Both the position numbers and the translations under genes were made by a program. From the NCBI RefSeq assembly GCF_023065955.2, contig NW_026623100.1, positions 70,622,727 to 70,686,726 of the forward strand: DNA of 64,000 nucleotides, given 5' to 3'. Each line of letters starts with the position of its first letter. Position 1 is the stretch's first letter. The notes beneath the pieces were generated by a model. The model had not been told where the DNA came from and ran no database searches. It saw nothing but the letters and a program-made list of their open reading frames with translations. This document shows positions 28,850 to 64,000 of this stretch, piece after piece. This DNA comes from Ursus arctos (Eukaryota; Chordata; Mammalia; Carnivora; Ursidae).

Positions 28850-29345
28850 ACGGGTATGTTTTTTGAGCCTGTAATTTGTTCCAAGTGCAAGAGACATAGT
28901 GATGGGCAAAACAGTAAAAAAAAAAAAAAAAAAAAAAAAATTTCCCTGGTCTCCTCTTAGTGGGGAGAAACAGATGATTTAAAACGATATAGTAAGTTAG
29001 TGATAGAGGTATGGAGAAAAGGAGACAAGAAAGTAGGATGGGGTGGGGACAATTCTAAAGGCTGTCAGGAAGGGCCACACTTGGAATAAGGTGATTTGAA
29101 TGAAGCCTGAAGGAGGAAGAATTTAGGCGGAGGGATCTACAGGAGCACGCTTGGCGTGTTCAAAGAAGAACCTTCTTGAGCGAGGAGAGTGGAAAGGGAG
29201 GAGAGCCCAGGGCAGTAGACCGTGAGCTTGGGGAGGTGTTGGGTTGGCCACTGTATGTCATTATGATGCCTGTTTTAGTAGCTGGGGAACCTACTGGAGG
29301 GTTTCAAATAGATGAGTCCTAAAAGGACTTGTGGTATAACTTCTC
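28850..29345 (+). repeat. Ancient interspersed repeat with internal A run
   Basis: Same phrase order as the copy near 22370: 'CCAAGTGCAAGAGACATAGTGATGGGCAAAAC', 'CCTGAAGGAGGAAGAATTTAG', 'TGTTCAAAGAAGAACC' and 'GAGGGTTTCAAATAGATGAG'. A run of about 24 A (28917-28940) interrupts it. Confidence 0.45.
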
Positions 29346-29479
29346 TGAATCTGTTTTCTCATCTAGAAAAAGACTCCACTAACTCTGAGTTATAAATAAT
29401 AAGTGATGTAATTCATGTGCAGAATCCAGAACAGTGCCTAGCACATAAAAAAAATCCGTAGATACTATGAAGCAGGTCA

Positions 29480-29610
29480 TATAGTGGAGCTGTTGAGAAA
29501 TCAGACACTGGATTCAGACAACCTTGGTTTTTTAAAATTCACTTCTGCCACTGATTTACTGCGTGAGTCTGGCCAAGTTACTTGACCTCTGTGAGCTTTA
29601 GTAAGCACCA
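29480..29610 (+). repeat. MIR-like ancient SINE
   Basis: 'CAGACACTGGATTCAGACAACC', 'CTGCCACTGATTTACTGCGTGA' and 'CAAGTTACTTGACCTCTGTG' match the MIR consensus order, plus orientation. Confidence 0.75.
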
Positions 29611-30479
29611 TATAACTTCCTAAGAGAAGGCAATGTGTACAGTGCTTAGCACAACAGCAGACTGACTTCCAGCAAGTCCTCAAAGAGTACGTCTATATAT
29701 ATTGAGGTATTTATAATATTGCTTAGAAGGTTTTAGTAAATTAGGTAAATTCTGTAAATTGGCCATTTTCTCTTTTGATCATTTGGCAAATGGATTACCA
29801 AGGAATTCGCTTTGAAGAATGGTTTGTTCAATCGGCCTGCTTCCTTTCCTCCTCTTCTAGCACCTGGGACATCCCTCCATTACAGCTCATGTTTTATTGT
29901 CAGTGTCTCTGTTAGCGAACAATTTAGAGATGAGACTCTACTCTTTTTCCCATCTGCAACACTTGGCACAGTGGCCCCCACAGAATTGGGAGGGAAAGGG
30001 AAGGTGGTAAATGTGTAGGGAATGAAATACTTTGTCTCTACAAACTTTACACTGCTAATAGATTATTTTCAATATGAACTGGATATGATCTGAATGTAGG
30101 GTGTTCCACACCTACATTTAAAGGTATTGCAATACAAAACCGAGAGACTTTCCGTTGATAAATTGTACATTTTCTTCCCTCAGTTGGTGATGGACTGATC
30201 CCTGTTGTCTAGCCTGTGACTAATTTGTCCATAGTCATCTGGAACTTAGTTCTAATTGTTTCAATGTCCCTTGCAGCACATGACCGATGTGCCATTTTCA
30301 GGACTCCTTTTACTTTCAGAGAAGGAGTGTGTTATAAGTAAGACCAAGCCAAGTAGTACTTTTGCTCTTCTGAGGTTGCTTTGTGTTCCTATAAAAGCTG
30401 TGACTTCGAGTATGACAGAATAATTTAGAACTAAGATGTGTGCCAGACAGTGGAATTCAGGCGCGTGAGAGATGGGGCT

Positions 30480-30725
30480 GGTGGAATGAGCACGCAATCT
30501 GGAGTCAGAAGATTGAAATTTCGGGCCTGACTTCACCATGCTATTAATCCCTCATGCTGGGGGGTTTAACTCCGGTCTGATACTCCGTTTCTGCATCTGT
30601 AAAATCAAGAAGATGCAAACCCCTGACCTACACACTTCTGGGAGTTGTTTATAGGATCAAGTGAGGTAACAGGCATGGAAGAGTTGGCAACTACCAAGCA
30701 CTGTGTAAATATTATCAGGAGGGGG
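30480..30725 (+). repeat. MIR-like ancient SINE
   Basis: 'AATCTGGAGTCAGAAGATTG', 'TCTGCATCTGTAAAATCAAG' and 'AGCACTGTGTAAATATTATC' match the full MIR layout in plus orientation. Confidence 0.75.
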
Positions 30726-31870
30726 TGTGTGAGCAAGGAATGGCGAGAGGAAGGACTGAAAAGGGAGAAGAATATTTGCCCTGGAATCCAGAGAAAGAGT
30801 AACTGTTTCTGGTCTGTTAGAAAGGAGTTTTGTACCTGTCATCATTCAGTGAGGTAGCTTGGAATCTGGACGAGGCCTCAGGAAACCTGATTTATGTTCC
30901 CTCACCCTCTCACCAGTTGAATGGCAGGAAATAATTCATTTCCAAATGGGTGGCTGACTAGGTTCCTTCTCGTGTTCACTTATTGTGACTCTTATTTTTA
31001 AAGATAAACAGTTAATTATCTTTTAAAGAGGAAGATAATTTTTTAAATTACACAGATGCCCATTTAGTTACCGTTTCTGGTGTTTTCATTCTTTTTGTAG
31101 ATCCGCATTTCCACCTGGTATCATTTTTCTTCTGCCAGAGAACTCCCCCCCACCCCCCCAGTATGGTTCTGCTGCTGCTGAATTCTTTTGGCCTTTGTAT
31201 GCTTGACAATGTCTTTATTTTACCTTTGTTTTCAAACAGTTCTATCCCTGGATATGAATTCTAGGTAATCAGGGTTTTTTGTTTGTTTTGTTTTTTGTTT
31301 TTTATTCAGTACTTGGAAGATAGTTGCTCCACTGTCTTCCTGTACACATTGTTTCTCCTGAGAAATTTTCCATCATCCTTAACTTTGTTCATTTTTTTTT
31401 TAACTTTTGGTGATGAAAAACTTTGCTTTGTCACTGGTTTTAAGCATTTTTATATGCTCCTTGATTTTTTTTTTTTGGAAGTATAATGTACACAAAAAAA
31501 TGTAAGGTTTTGTGTGTGTTTCTCGTGCTTGAGGTTCATTGCGTTTGTCGGTTTCATCAAGTTTCAGATGTTTTTTAGCCATTATTTCTTCACATATTTC
31601 TTCTGTCTTCCCCTCCCTCTCCTTCAGGGATTGCATATAGCTGGAAAGATAAGGGTAAGCTTCCTGTAATGAAGTGATTTGAGATACACTTTGAGCGTTG
31701 GGCAGGATTCGAACTGGTGGAGATGTGGGTAGAAGACTTGATAACTTTAATTCAGGGGATCAAGAGAGGAAAGAGGACATCAAGATTCACGCCCATGTGG
31801 CTGGGAGAATGCTAGTTCCACAGGCAGAAATGAGGCATAAAAGGGAGTTTGTTAAAGAGGAAGGTGTGGA

Positions 31871-31990
31871 GGGGTGCCTGGCTTGCTTAGTCAGTAGAGC
31901 ATACGACTCTTGATCTCAGGGTTGTGAGTTTGAGCCCCACATTGGGAGTAGAGATTATTTAAAAATAAAATCTTAAAAAAAAAAAAAAAA
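31871..31990 (+). mobile_element. Short-type can-SINE
   Basis: GGGGTGCCTGGCTTGCTTAG head, TTGAGCCCCACATTGGGAG, AGAGATTATTTAAAAATAAA, then an A tail. Lacks the CT-rich middle, like the outer element at 6057. Confidence 0.92.
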
Positions 31991-32239
31991 GGAAGATGTT
32001 GAATTCATTCTTGGTTGTGGTTGAGCCTGAGGTGCTCTTGTGACCTTTGAGGAGAGAGTACAACAGGCAGAGTTATTAATGTAAGTCTGTTGCCCAAAAG
32101 CAGGACTGGGACAAGAGACATGGATTTGGGAATCACCACCAGAGAGGTGGCACCTGAAACCACACTCAGTGGAATTCCCACTATGATGGTACCCAGAGGT
32201 CCAAGAAGGCCTAGTCATTGAGACATTCTACTTCTAGCA

Positions 32240-32670
32240 ATTTATTCTAGGGAAAGGATAATAGTTCACAGTGATCCACAAAAGGAGATTCACTGAAGCA
32301 CTGTTTATCATTAAAAACAAGCAGAAACTAAATGTCCCACAATGGAGAACTGCATAAATAAATGGAATATATGATGGTATACAATATAGCCATTAAAAAT
32401 GATGTATCAGAAGAATATAACAGAAAAATGTTCACTATACATTAAGTACAAAAAGCAAGAAATAAGATCACAGTATACAGTGTGATCTCATTTTTAATAA
32501 AAATATGTGAATATACAAGCAGAGAAAAAGAGAATACCACATAGCTTATTTTTGGACGGTAGTGTTACAGATGGTCTTTATTTTCTTATTTTTGCTGATC
32601 TACATTTGCTAAACTCTCCACAGTAAGTTGCATTACTTTTACAGTTGAGAAAAAAAATCTATTACAGTTT
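32240..32670 (+). mobile_element. Old L1 3' end fragment
   Basis: Sense-strand L1 wording: 'AGAAACTAAATGTCCCACAATGG', 'GCATAAATAAATGGAATATATG', and 'TACAATATAGCCATTAAAAATG'. Confidence 0.65.
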
Positions 32671-32977
32671 TTTAAAAGCTGACCTAGAAGAAATCTTGTG
32701 GATTTCTAGACTGTGTGGAGTATGGGAAGCAGGAAAAGACGTGGAAAAGGAAATAGACAATCAGTGTAGAATCAAGATTACACACCACCTCTGCCGGAAG
32801 GCGCTAAAACTGGGACACCTGCCAGCGGTGGAGCTGTCTGAACTCTCTGAGGAAGACTTTGAATTTGGTGATCTGAGTTTTAGTGATTGCTCTTGAGCAG
32901 TGTGATGGAGGAGAGAGAGTAGTCACTCCCTGGCCCAAGATGTCTTATGACCATACAGTCACTCCCTCAAAGGCCTT

Positions 32978-33184
32978 TTTTTTTTTAAGATTTTAATTTA
33001 TTTATTTGACACAGAGACAGCCAGTGAGAGCGACAGCCAGTAAGAGAGAGACAAGCAGGGGGAGTGGGAGAGGAAGAAGCAGGCTCCCAGCAGAGGAGCC
33101 TGATGTGGGGCTCGATCCCAGAACGCCGGGATCACGCCCTGAGCCGAAGGCAGACACTCAATGACTGAGCCACCCAGGCGCCCC
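32978..33184 (-). mobile_element. can-SINE, ursid-like subfamily
   Basis: T tract, GACAGCCAGTGAGAGCGACAG, AACGCCGGGATCACGCCC and the reversed head. The perfect 13-bp target duplication CCTCAAAGGCCTT lies at 32965-32977 and 33185-33197. A short internal duplication of the GACAGCCAGT motif is present. Confidence 0.96.
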
Positions 33185-33892
33185 CCTCAAAGGCCTTCTG
33201 TGCTGGGTGGCCACTTCCTTGCACCTGTCCTTGCGTTGGATCCCGCCCAGGCCTGTTGTGGGCCTGGTCATCACGTGCTCAGATGGTCATCAGAACCGGG
33301 ACATTGCAAACTCGCTCAGATATCAGTTGCCCAGAGAGAGATTGTTGAATGCAGATTCCTAGGCCCAGTCCCAAACTGTCTGCGTAGGAGTATCTGGGTA
33401 CCTGCCTTTTAATTCCTGAGCATCAGGAAGCTGCCTTTTAATAAGCATCCTGAGCGATTCTTAGATTCAGTCAAGTGGCAGAACCTCTCATTCAGGCGTG
33501 TGCAATAGGCCTCCTTAGGTTTCTGGCACACAGGGTCAGAGAGAACTGAATCTGGGAGTTTCTGTAAATTAGCACAACTAGGTGTTTTGGTCACGAATGA
33601 GTAAGTCCAGGATGTGAGAAAATAGCTCTTGGAATCCAACCAACACCATGGCCTTGCATGTGTCCTGGGAGACTTGGAGCTGGGCAGCAGCACACAACCG
33701 GAAGGTAAGCGGGGGCGTGGCTCCCGGGGGTGACAACGGGTCAGAAGAGGTTCTAGAGACATTTCCCAATGGGTCTGAGCTGAGAGCTAGTGCAGCTCCC
33801 CTATCACAGGATGCCAAGCGGCAGGAACAAAGAAGTCAATCCACTGAGGCTCTCCCACCTGTGCAGCTGGAAAGCTGTTAGTGGTCAGGATT

Positions 33893-34017
33893 CAGGGCGC
33901 CCAGCTGGCTCAGTCAGTGGAGCATATGGCTCTTGATCTTGGGGCTGTGGGTTTGAGCCCCACCTTGAGGGTAGAGATTACTTAAAAATACAATCCTAAA
34001 AAAAAGGGGAAAGAAAA
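33893..34017 (+). mobile_element. Short-type can-SINE
   Basis: Head GGGCGCCCAGCTGGCTCAG, tail GTAGAGATTACTTAAAAATA. Target duplication GTCAGGATT at 33884-33892 and 34018-34026. Confidence 0.93.
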
Positions 34018-36269
34018 GTCAGGATTGGATGGCGCAAACAGAGGGGCCTCTGACGAGAAGCCGATTAGGACAGAAGCCAACGATTCTTACCGAATCTAGA
34101 GAGGAGACCTCAGGGGGCACCCATCCATCCCATTATAAAAGGTGTATAAATAAATTGTGCTAGATTGTATTAGGGTTTGCAACGATTTGCTGTAAAAGCC
34201 TTCTATTCCCCACCGTGGACCTGGCTTGCCCACATGCCTTGCTTTGGCCAATCACACCTGAGTGGCATTGATGAAAGCTACTTCTTGCAGAAATGTTAAG
34301 CTCTGTCATCTGGTTCTTCCAGCCCTCATTTCCTTCCTTTGCCACAAGACCGGCATGTCTCAGACTGGATCTGCCCCTTGTCTGGGTTCCAGAATGAAGA
34401 CGACATGGGGAAGAACTGCAGCCGACCTAGGAAGAACACATAACAGAGCAAGATGTACATTTTTCTTGTTAGGAGCCCCTGAGATTTTAGGGTCATTATT
34501 ACCATAGCCCAACCTAGCCAGAGCTGACCAGTAAAGAAATAGGGTTTTTTATGTTGTTGTTTTGTTTTTAGGATTGTAAAAACAAAGTAGTAGTATTATA
34601 ATGAATTTTTAGGGAAAACTACCCATAATTTCTTCCCTAGCCTGAACAAATAGTTTTAATCTTCAATATATGCCTACATGCAAGTGTGCTGAAACAGACT
34701 ATTAACTTTATGTGGCTTGTGCCCCTGAGTTCCTTCAGAGAAGGAGCCTGGTGGTGGAGGAGGACCAACTCCCCACTAGAGGAGGCCAGAGGAAAGGGCG
34801 GTCTGCGGAGCCAGTGCCCAGCACAGAGCCGTCTGTTGTCTGGCAGTGAGGTGAAACTAGCAAAACCATTTCCTCACTCTTGGAAAAACTAATGCCAGGT
34901 TATTTCTTTTCTTGGAGTCTATCGTGCCTGCCTGCTCTCCTGCCAAGGCAGAGTTAAATTTCAGCCCTGTTCTCTGATCTTCCATTTCCTAAATTTTTAG
35001 TCCCACCGCAGACTTCGAACCTGCGTGCGGTAAGGTGGAATTTACAGGAAGTCAGCACCGAACAATGCAGGCTTCAGCTCTACCCTTCTGGAGCCTACAG
35101 TCTGGTGGGATATAAAAATAAATAAGTTGAATATAAATTGAATAATTACAAATTGAGTAAGTTTCCCAAATGAAACACACAGGATGCTATAATAGTAGGA
35201 AAGATTCTATTTTAAACAGAATTCTTTAAACTGCTAACTGGGAAACATTAGTGAACCACAAACTCACATGCTCATGATCACATTTAAAAAAAAATGAAAT
35301 AGAACTGAATGGAGGTGGATAGAATAGCATCAAATGTGGTTAAGTGTTAGTATTGTTTCATGCAACCATCATTACTGTGGATCTATGTGTTATCTATCTA
35401 TGTAGCTGCTGGCTCATAAAATGTAGTTGTTATAATGGATTGTGGTAAAAATGGGTTTGAAAAACTAATAAAGATCTGGCCTCAGGGAAGGCTGCTCTGA
35501 GGAAGACATTACACTGACCACCAAGGGAAACAAGCTTGGTGTCCTCCAGGACACAGGGAAGGCTAGCATGGTTGAAGCACGGAGAGCACATTATAGATGT
35601 CAATCAGTGCTGCAGAAGACGTGGGATTGAATCTCAATGAGCCTTGTTGGCTGTGAAAAGGAATTTGGATTTTACTGGAAGTGAAGCTGCAAGGTTTAAG
35701 AAGAGAAGTGGTTTTAAGGTTACAGTGTGGAGTGTGGATTTTAGAGGACTGTTAGTCTGGACGCAGGAAGACCAGATCGGATCTTTTGGAGCTAATATCC
35801 ATCAGGTTTTAGGATCCAGCTCAAACCTCACCTGTTTTTAGAAGCCTTCCTGCTTTCCTCAGGCAGAGCCAGTCTCTTTTTCCCAAATTCACCACATTCC
35901 CTTAGAGAGGTAGACCATTTATGCTTTTCTCCCAGTAGACAGTTCCTGGAGGGTCCCCTGGGTGGCCCCCAGCCCTGTGCTGCCAACCGTCACTCTTCCG
36001 GAGAGGAAATGGGATGTAGGGAGCGCCTTCGAAGCTTCTGTTGGTACAGGCTGTCCTTCCAGCTGGCAGGGGGGCTCTCTGGGGAATGTATGTTTGACTT
36101 TCTATTCCTGGTAATATAAGTTCAAATGTTTATGGATGTTTGAAGCTGGGAGGAAAGCATTTCTATTCATGCTGCTAGAAGCTATGAGGCTTTTTTTTTT
36201 CTTTTACTGAGAGCCCACAGCAAAACTTGGGTTACTTGGCTGGGGAAAGGAATGCAGTGAGAGGAGCGA

Positions 36270-36772
36270 GATGAAACCTCGCCGCAGGCAGCGCTGGCAG
36301 GAGCGGGAAGGCAGACCCCAGGGCCCCCTCGGCTGGGGTGGAGGGTCAGCCCTGCCAGGGCAGGAGGAGAGCGCAGGGCGGGCGGGCTGCAGCCGGGGGG
36401 TTCGCAGGCCAGGGCACAAGGTTCAGGAGAGGCGGAGCGCGGCCAGGAGGCGCCCGGCCGAGCCCACCCAGACGAGCCCGGGCGGGGGCCTCCGCGGGCC
36501 GGACTCCGGGCACCGCGCCGCCGCCGGCTAGCCCCAGACATTCCGTTTCTGCCGCCGGAATGCGCGGACAGGCTCCCGCGGGCCCCGGGCGCGGAGCCCA
36601 GCGGCTCCTCCTGCGCTCCGGCGGTGGGCGGGGCCGCGGGGCGGGGCCGCGGGTGGGCGGAGCGCGGGGCGGCGGGACCTTTAAATTGGCCGCCTCGGCG
36701 CGGGGCTCAAGCCCTTGGCTGCTGGAGCGAGCGAACTTTGACGACGACACCTGCAGGAGTGCGGAGCCCGCC
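36270..36772 (+). promoter_or_regulatory. MATN3: MATN3 CpG-rich promoter and 5' UTR
   Basis: A CpG-dense block runs from about 36270 to 37030. Several GGGCGG-type GC boxes lie at 36620-36675. A TATA-like TTTAAATT at 36680-36687, overlapping an inverted CCAAT (ATTGG, 36685-36689), lies 86 bp before the ATG. Transcription about 30 bp downstream of it would give a 5' UTR near 60 bp. MATN3 is expressed mainly in cartilage; I see no certain SOX9 dimer site. Confidence 0.65.
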
Positions 36773-57914
<21,142 letters not shown>

Positions 57915-58790
57915 ATTACTCAGATTTTTCACCTGGAAATACGGAGAGCTTGGTGTATTTAATATTTTTGCATACTTCAATGTTCCTGCTAATAATTTGC
58001 CATTGCAAATGCTTGATTACTACTGGATAAGTAGTATGAGGATCTTCTGAAGAATCAGTATTATTTTTTACAGAAATTTAAACATTCATATCCTTAAGAG
58101 CAAACTTTAGTGTCTCTAAGCTATGACTGTGAAATGATTCATAGGAAATAGAATGAAAAGTTTAGTATTTCTTTATTTACCAATTGAGCCATTTGATTTT
58201 TAAATGTTTATATTAGTAAGATAGCCCTTCTTATAATGGGGACTTTTGATCTATTTTTAATAGTATTTATAGTATAAATCAGTCTTATTATTGAAAGTGT
58301 AAATTATACAAAGTATTTACACATAAAAAAGTTCATATAATTGAATTGAGGTGAATATAATTTAGAACTGTTTCTTTAATGCTTTGTTTTTTGCTCACGT
58401 TTTGCTCGAGTATTACTAAAGCTGTGATCAGGGGATTGTCACACACGTATCAAGTGAACACTATGTGAAGTATTATAAGAAACACGTAACTAAAGACTTT
58501 AGTTTTGAATTAAGAGTATTATAACTTTTTACCAAGGACAAAAGAATCCTACATTATCTTTACTGTTTCACTTTAGGATCCAATCAATAAAATTATGTAT
58601 TTATAAATATTGCTCTAACAAGTAACAACAAACCTAATGTTGTCGTTTTAAAGTTTAAGCCTAACTTTTCTTCACTTACATATTTGGTATATGTATTTTT
58701 TTTTAGCTTGAAAGCTTATAGTCTTTGACTACTCAATTTTTTTGTTTGTATTGTCTTTAGTATAATAAAAAGTTACTATATATATTATTG
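57915..58790 (+). terminator. MATN3: MATN3 3' UTR and poly(A) signals
   Basis: AT-rich trailer with AATAAA at 58586-58591 and at 58764-58769. The second is followed by a T-rich GTCATGACATTTTTGTG stretch. A 3' UTR of roughly 0.7-0.9 kb is inferred; which signal is used cannot be decided here. Confidence 0.6.
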
Positions 58791-60500
58791 TCATGACATT
58801 TTTGTGACCCATATCAATTTCATTTATTAACATATTTCCTTAAGCTGAATTAACAATTATTTTGAATACATGATGATTTCTTGTTAAAGGACACAATGTT
58901 GTAATTCTTCCTATAATTTAATCTCATGCCTTTAAGGTTAAAAATGTAAGTTCAGGTCAAATAGGCTTTTATCAAGAATGTTATGGGAGAGGGAATCAAA
59001 CAAAATTATCTAAATTTGGATAAAATAATGAAGTACATTAATATAAGCACCTGAAATGTAAATATAACTTACAGATGTAAACCTAAAATCAGTCAAAAAT
59101 CTAAGAAAGAAACTTTAAAAGGAAGAAATGAAAAATAAATACATCAAGACAGTATATATTATATGAAACATACATTGTCATTTCTCAACATTTTTGAAAG
59201 ATGACTTAGAGCAGTATTATTTTCCAAACTTATTTCAACACAGAATCGGTAATATCTATTAATATATCACAGAAAAATGGTGCTATAGAAGGAATAAATG
59301 ACACCTCACGTGCAAGCACTAGGGGAAGGTATTTAAAGAGAGGATTTTTCAAGAGTGACCATCTGTAACTAGTTTCAACTAATCATCTCTTATACGTCAC
59401 CGATTGATTGGAATCCCCTGGTTTAGATAATTCTGATCTGTTTCATAAGCCCTGTATAGGGAGCTTGTTGTGCACAGGTGCCAACATACCTTCCGAATTT
59501 ATAGTCTGATGTTGAAAAAAGATACACATTTGAAAACAAATATATTATCTGAATGGGATGGGGGTTAAGTTTGGAAATAATTTCTCAGGGAGACCTGATT
59601 TGTACATTTGGCTAGGCACAATTGGGGAGAGGGTAGGAACATCACAGGACATATAAAATGGCCTCGGAGGCAGAAAGCACATTAGCTTGCTTAGAATGGG
59701 GGCACCATAGTAATGACATTTCCTTATTAAAGGAAAATCTAATTTTAGCTGGGGTTTAGATTTGATGGGAAAGGCACTGGGACCCTTGTCAATTCTTGAG
59801 TGTGCTGGTGAGGCAATACTCACTTCAAAGGATTTGAACTTTATTTGCCTGAAATGGAGAAAGACTAGGTGGGGGAATTAGCTGCCGCTGCTGCTGCATG
59901 AAGTACGAGCGAGATTATACAACTCAAACAGCAGTAGCTGCAGAATATGGTAAAAGGGAAAATCCGATATACATTAAAAGATGAGCTAAGACTAAAATAG
60001 TTTCCTGGGAGTTTCTGCCCTGTGCCCAAATTGCGGTGCTTTGTAACTCTCCAAGCATTCAAAAAGAACAAGGGAGAACTGAAGAAAGAATTGAGATAGA
60101 AAAAGAATAGAAAACAGTCGCCCTCAGGCGAGAAATATCAAACACCAACCTTAATGATTCAAAAAAAATTGAAGGCTACGCCCCAATGGCAATTATATGC
60201 CGCAAAGGCCCAAAGCTCATACACATTCCTTTTACATGAACCATTGGGCTGCAGTAACAGCTTAAATAAGCTGTTAAAAAGTTCTAAAACAGAATAAACA
60301 CAATTTCCTACCCCAAAATTGTGCCAGAGGGTTCTCCAATCCCCAAAGGCGTAAGGGAAGGATTGCGTTTTCTTCTGGCGGACGGCGCCAGCCCACCAAA
60401 TAGAGTAAATGCCTTTCCTTTCCACAATGCGGGGACTTTGGGGCTCACAAAATACCCAATCATTGTGACCTCATCTGCATAAGCGCCTCTGCTACTGAGC
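58791..60500. other. Spacer between MATN3 and WDR35
   Basis: AT-rich up to about 59900 with no recognised repeat or gene. About 60140-60500 becomes mixed, with an octamer-like ATCTGCAT near 60472 and an ACCCAATC box near 60454, and grades into the WDR35 promoter. No coding evidence. Confidence 0.6.
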
Positions 60501-60908
60501 TGATACTGACACCTCAAGCAAGTTCCACCGCGACCGTCTGAGATGTGACCTGTCCTCCGAGCCAATCAAAAGGACAGTTAGGGCGACGAGGCAGGGCGCT
60601 GAGGGTCACCCACTGACCTCAGGCGCTGGGCAAAAAGGCACAGAAATAAAGCGATCAGGGCCCACCGCGAGCTCAGCCCCGCGTCTACGCCTAGTCCAAA
60701 GCCCCCGACGTCCGCGCAGGCGCACGACGCCCGGCGGTGCGAGGACGAAGCCGGAAGTGTCTCTCGGCGCCCCGGATGCGACCCGGCGGCTGTGGTTGCC
60801 AGGGCGACGGGCGCTCCCTGGAGTTGCTGGTACTCGCAACTGGAGAATTAGCACAGGTTTCCTTTGGCGGGCCTGGACGGCTGGGTTCGTCCTCTCGGAG
60901 TTCTCAGA
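60500..60908 (+). promoter_or_regulatory. WDR35: WDR35 CpG-island promoter and 5' UTR
   Basis: CpG-dense DNA spans about 60530-61010. Visible elements: a direct CCAAT at 60562-60566, an NRF1-like GCGCAGGCGCAC near 60714-60725, an ETS site CCGGAAGT at 60751-60758, and an RFX X-box at 60795-60808. No TATA box. The ETS site suggests transcription begins within the following 100 bp. Confidence 0.75.
60795..60808 (+). promoter_or_regulatory. RFX-type X-box
   Basis: GTTGCC-AG-GGCGAC is an imperfect inverted repeat matching the X-box layout (GTTGCC-NN-GGCAAC) with one mismatch in the right half. It lies 101 bp before the WDR35 ATG, where X-boxes of ciliary genes usually sit. Confidence 0.7.
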
Positions 60909-63387
<2,479 letters not shown>

Positions 63388-63639
63388 TAAAATCATATTT
63401 GAATAGTCTTTAGGCATTTAGAAACCCTCTACTTAATGCAGAAATGTTATAATTTTTAATAATGGCAATATTTAAAGTAATCATTTCTATTGAGCCATAA
63501 TTAATTAATTGAGCCTAGAGTCCTTCAACAACTTTTACAGGAAAAACAGTATTTTTAGTAAATCTAAAACAAAGTCGGTCTTATTTTATATATTAAAAAA
63601 TACTGTTATTTGTCTGTGGGTAGGATATAATCCTTTTTT

Positions 63640-63890
63640 AGAATCTGCCCTGTGGTTCTACATCAAAGTAGACTAAAGAGACATGACAACTGAATGCATT
63701 CCGTGATCCTAGACTGGATCTTGGACCGAAAAAAGAAGTATCTATAAAGGGTATTATTTGGACAATTGATAAAATTTGAATGTGAACTGGGGTTAGATAA
63801 TAATATTGTATCAGTGTTAAATTCACTAATTTATAATATGGTTGTGAAAGAGAATGTCTTCTTAGGAAACATACACTAAAGTATGTAGGG
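63640..63890 (+). mobile_element. Old L1 3' end in WDR35 intron 3
   Basis: 'GTAGACTAAAGAGACATGACAACTGAATGC', 'GATCCTAGACTGGATCTTGGACC' and 'ATTGTATCAGTGTTAAATTC' are L1M 3' UTR phrases in sense orientation. Confidence 0.7.
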
Positions 63891-64000
63891 ATTAAAAAAA
63901 AAACAACTAAAAAAAACTCAGTTGTTCATATAACCCAGAGGTTTAAGATATGCTCAAGAGTGTGTTACTAATAGAATGGAAAACAAGAGGGGGCAGAAGA

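Larger units (their letters stand above)
26526..36600. other. Intergenic region between LAPTM4A and MATN3
   Basis: About 10 kb with no convincing gene. It holds can-SINEs, MIR-like copies (about 29480-29610 and 30480-30725), an L1 3' end and unassigned old repeats (about 28850-29345 and 35100-35760). A minus-strand ORF at 27592-27819 is discussed under findings. A plus-strand ORF at 32645-32896 ends in an acidic ELSEEDFEFGDLSF stretch with no recognised match. The AT-rich remainder shows nothing clear. Confidence 0.65.

Noticed and set aside
32645..32896. 83-codon plus-strand frame with an acidic C-terminus
   Set aside because: It begins in the tail of an L1 relic, has no recognised domain, and shows no promoter or poly(A) context. 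Chance is the simplest explanation.

Overview
The window is nuclear DNA from a mammal of the order Carnivora. The tRNA-Lys-derived carnivore SINEs (can-SINEs) are diagnostic: I count 22, many with target-site duplications. Several use the subfamily wording I associate with bears (tail segment with 'AACGCC(A/G)GGATCACGCCCTG'), so a caniform and possibly an ursid is my best guess. The species is an inference. The genes have vertebrate exon/intron structure and read left to right on the + strand. The order LAPTM4A - MATN3 - WDR35 is the known 2p24.1 neighbourhood of human.

Layout. (1) 1-9.4 kb is intergenic: old L1 3' ends in minus orientation, an LTR-like relic and can-SINEs. (2) 9.4-26.5 kb is LAPTM4A: a CpG-rich promoter, seven coding exons that splice in frame to 233 codons plus stop, and a short 3' UTR. 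(3) 26.5-36.6 kb is intergenic: SINEs, MIR, L1, other old repeats and one unexplained minus-strand ORF beside a poly(A) signal. (4) 36.6-58.8 kb is MATN3 (matrilin-3): GC-rich promoter and signal-peptide exon, one vWA exon, four 126-bp EGF exons, and two exons for the C-terminal coiled coil. All eight exons join in frame to 484 codons plus stop. (5) 58.8-60.5 kb is a spacer. (6) From 60.5 kb to the right edge is the CpG promoter and first three coding exons (71 codons plus one base) of WDR35 (IFT121). The rest of that gene lies outside.

The genes are not an operon and do different jobs: a lysosomal membrane adaptor, a cartilage matrix protein and a ciliary transport subunit. Promoter motifs fit these roles: a CLEAR-like E-box for LAPTM4A, a TATA-like box with GC boxes for MATN3, and an RFX-type X-box about 100 bp before the WDR35 ATG.

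The strongest unusual signal is the last intron of MATN3. It has no GT-AG ends but a full U12-type AT-AC signature (ATATCCTTT donor, CCTTAAC branch site, AC acceptor). It also houses a roughly 2-kb 5'-inverted (twin-primed) L1. Other points of interest: a 37-bp perfect identity between MATN3 EGF exons 2 and 4, a new-looking N-glycosylation sequon in EGF3, a GT-donor-like site inside MATN3 exon 7, an L1 relic that runs into the LAPTM4A exon 5 splice acceptor, and nested inverted SINE clusters. I found no CRISPR array, bacterial gene or intact mobile element.
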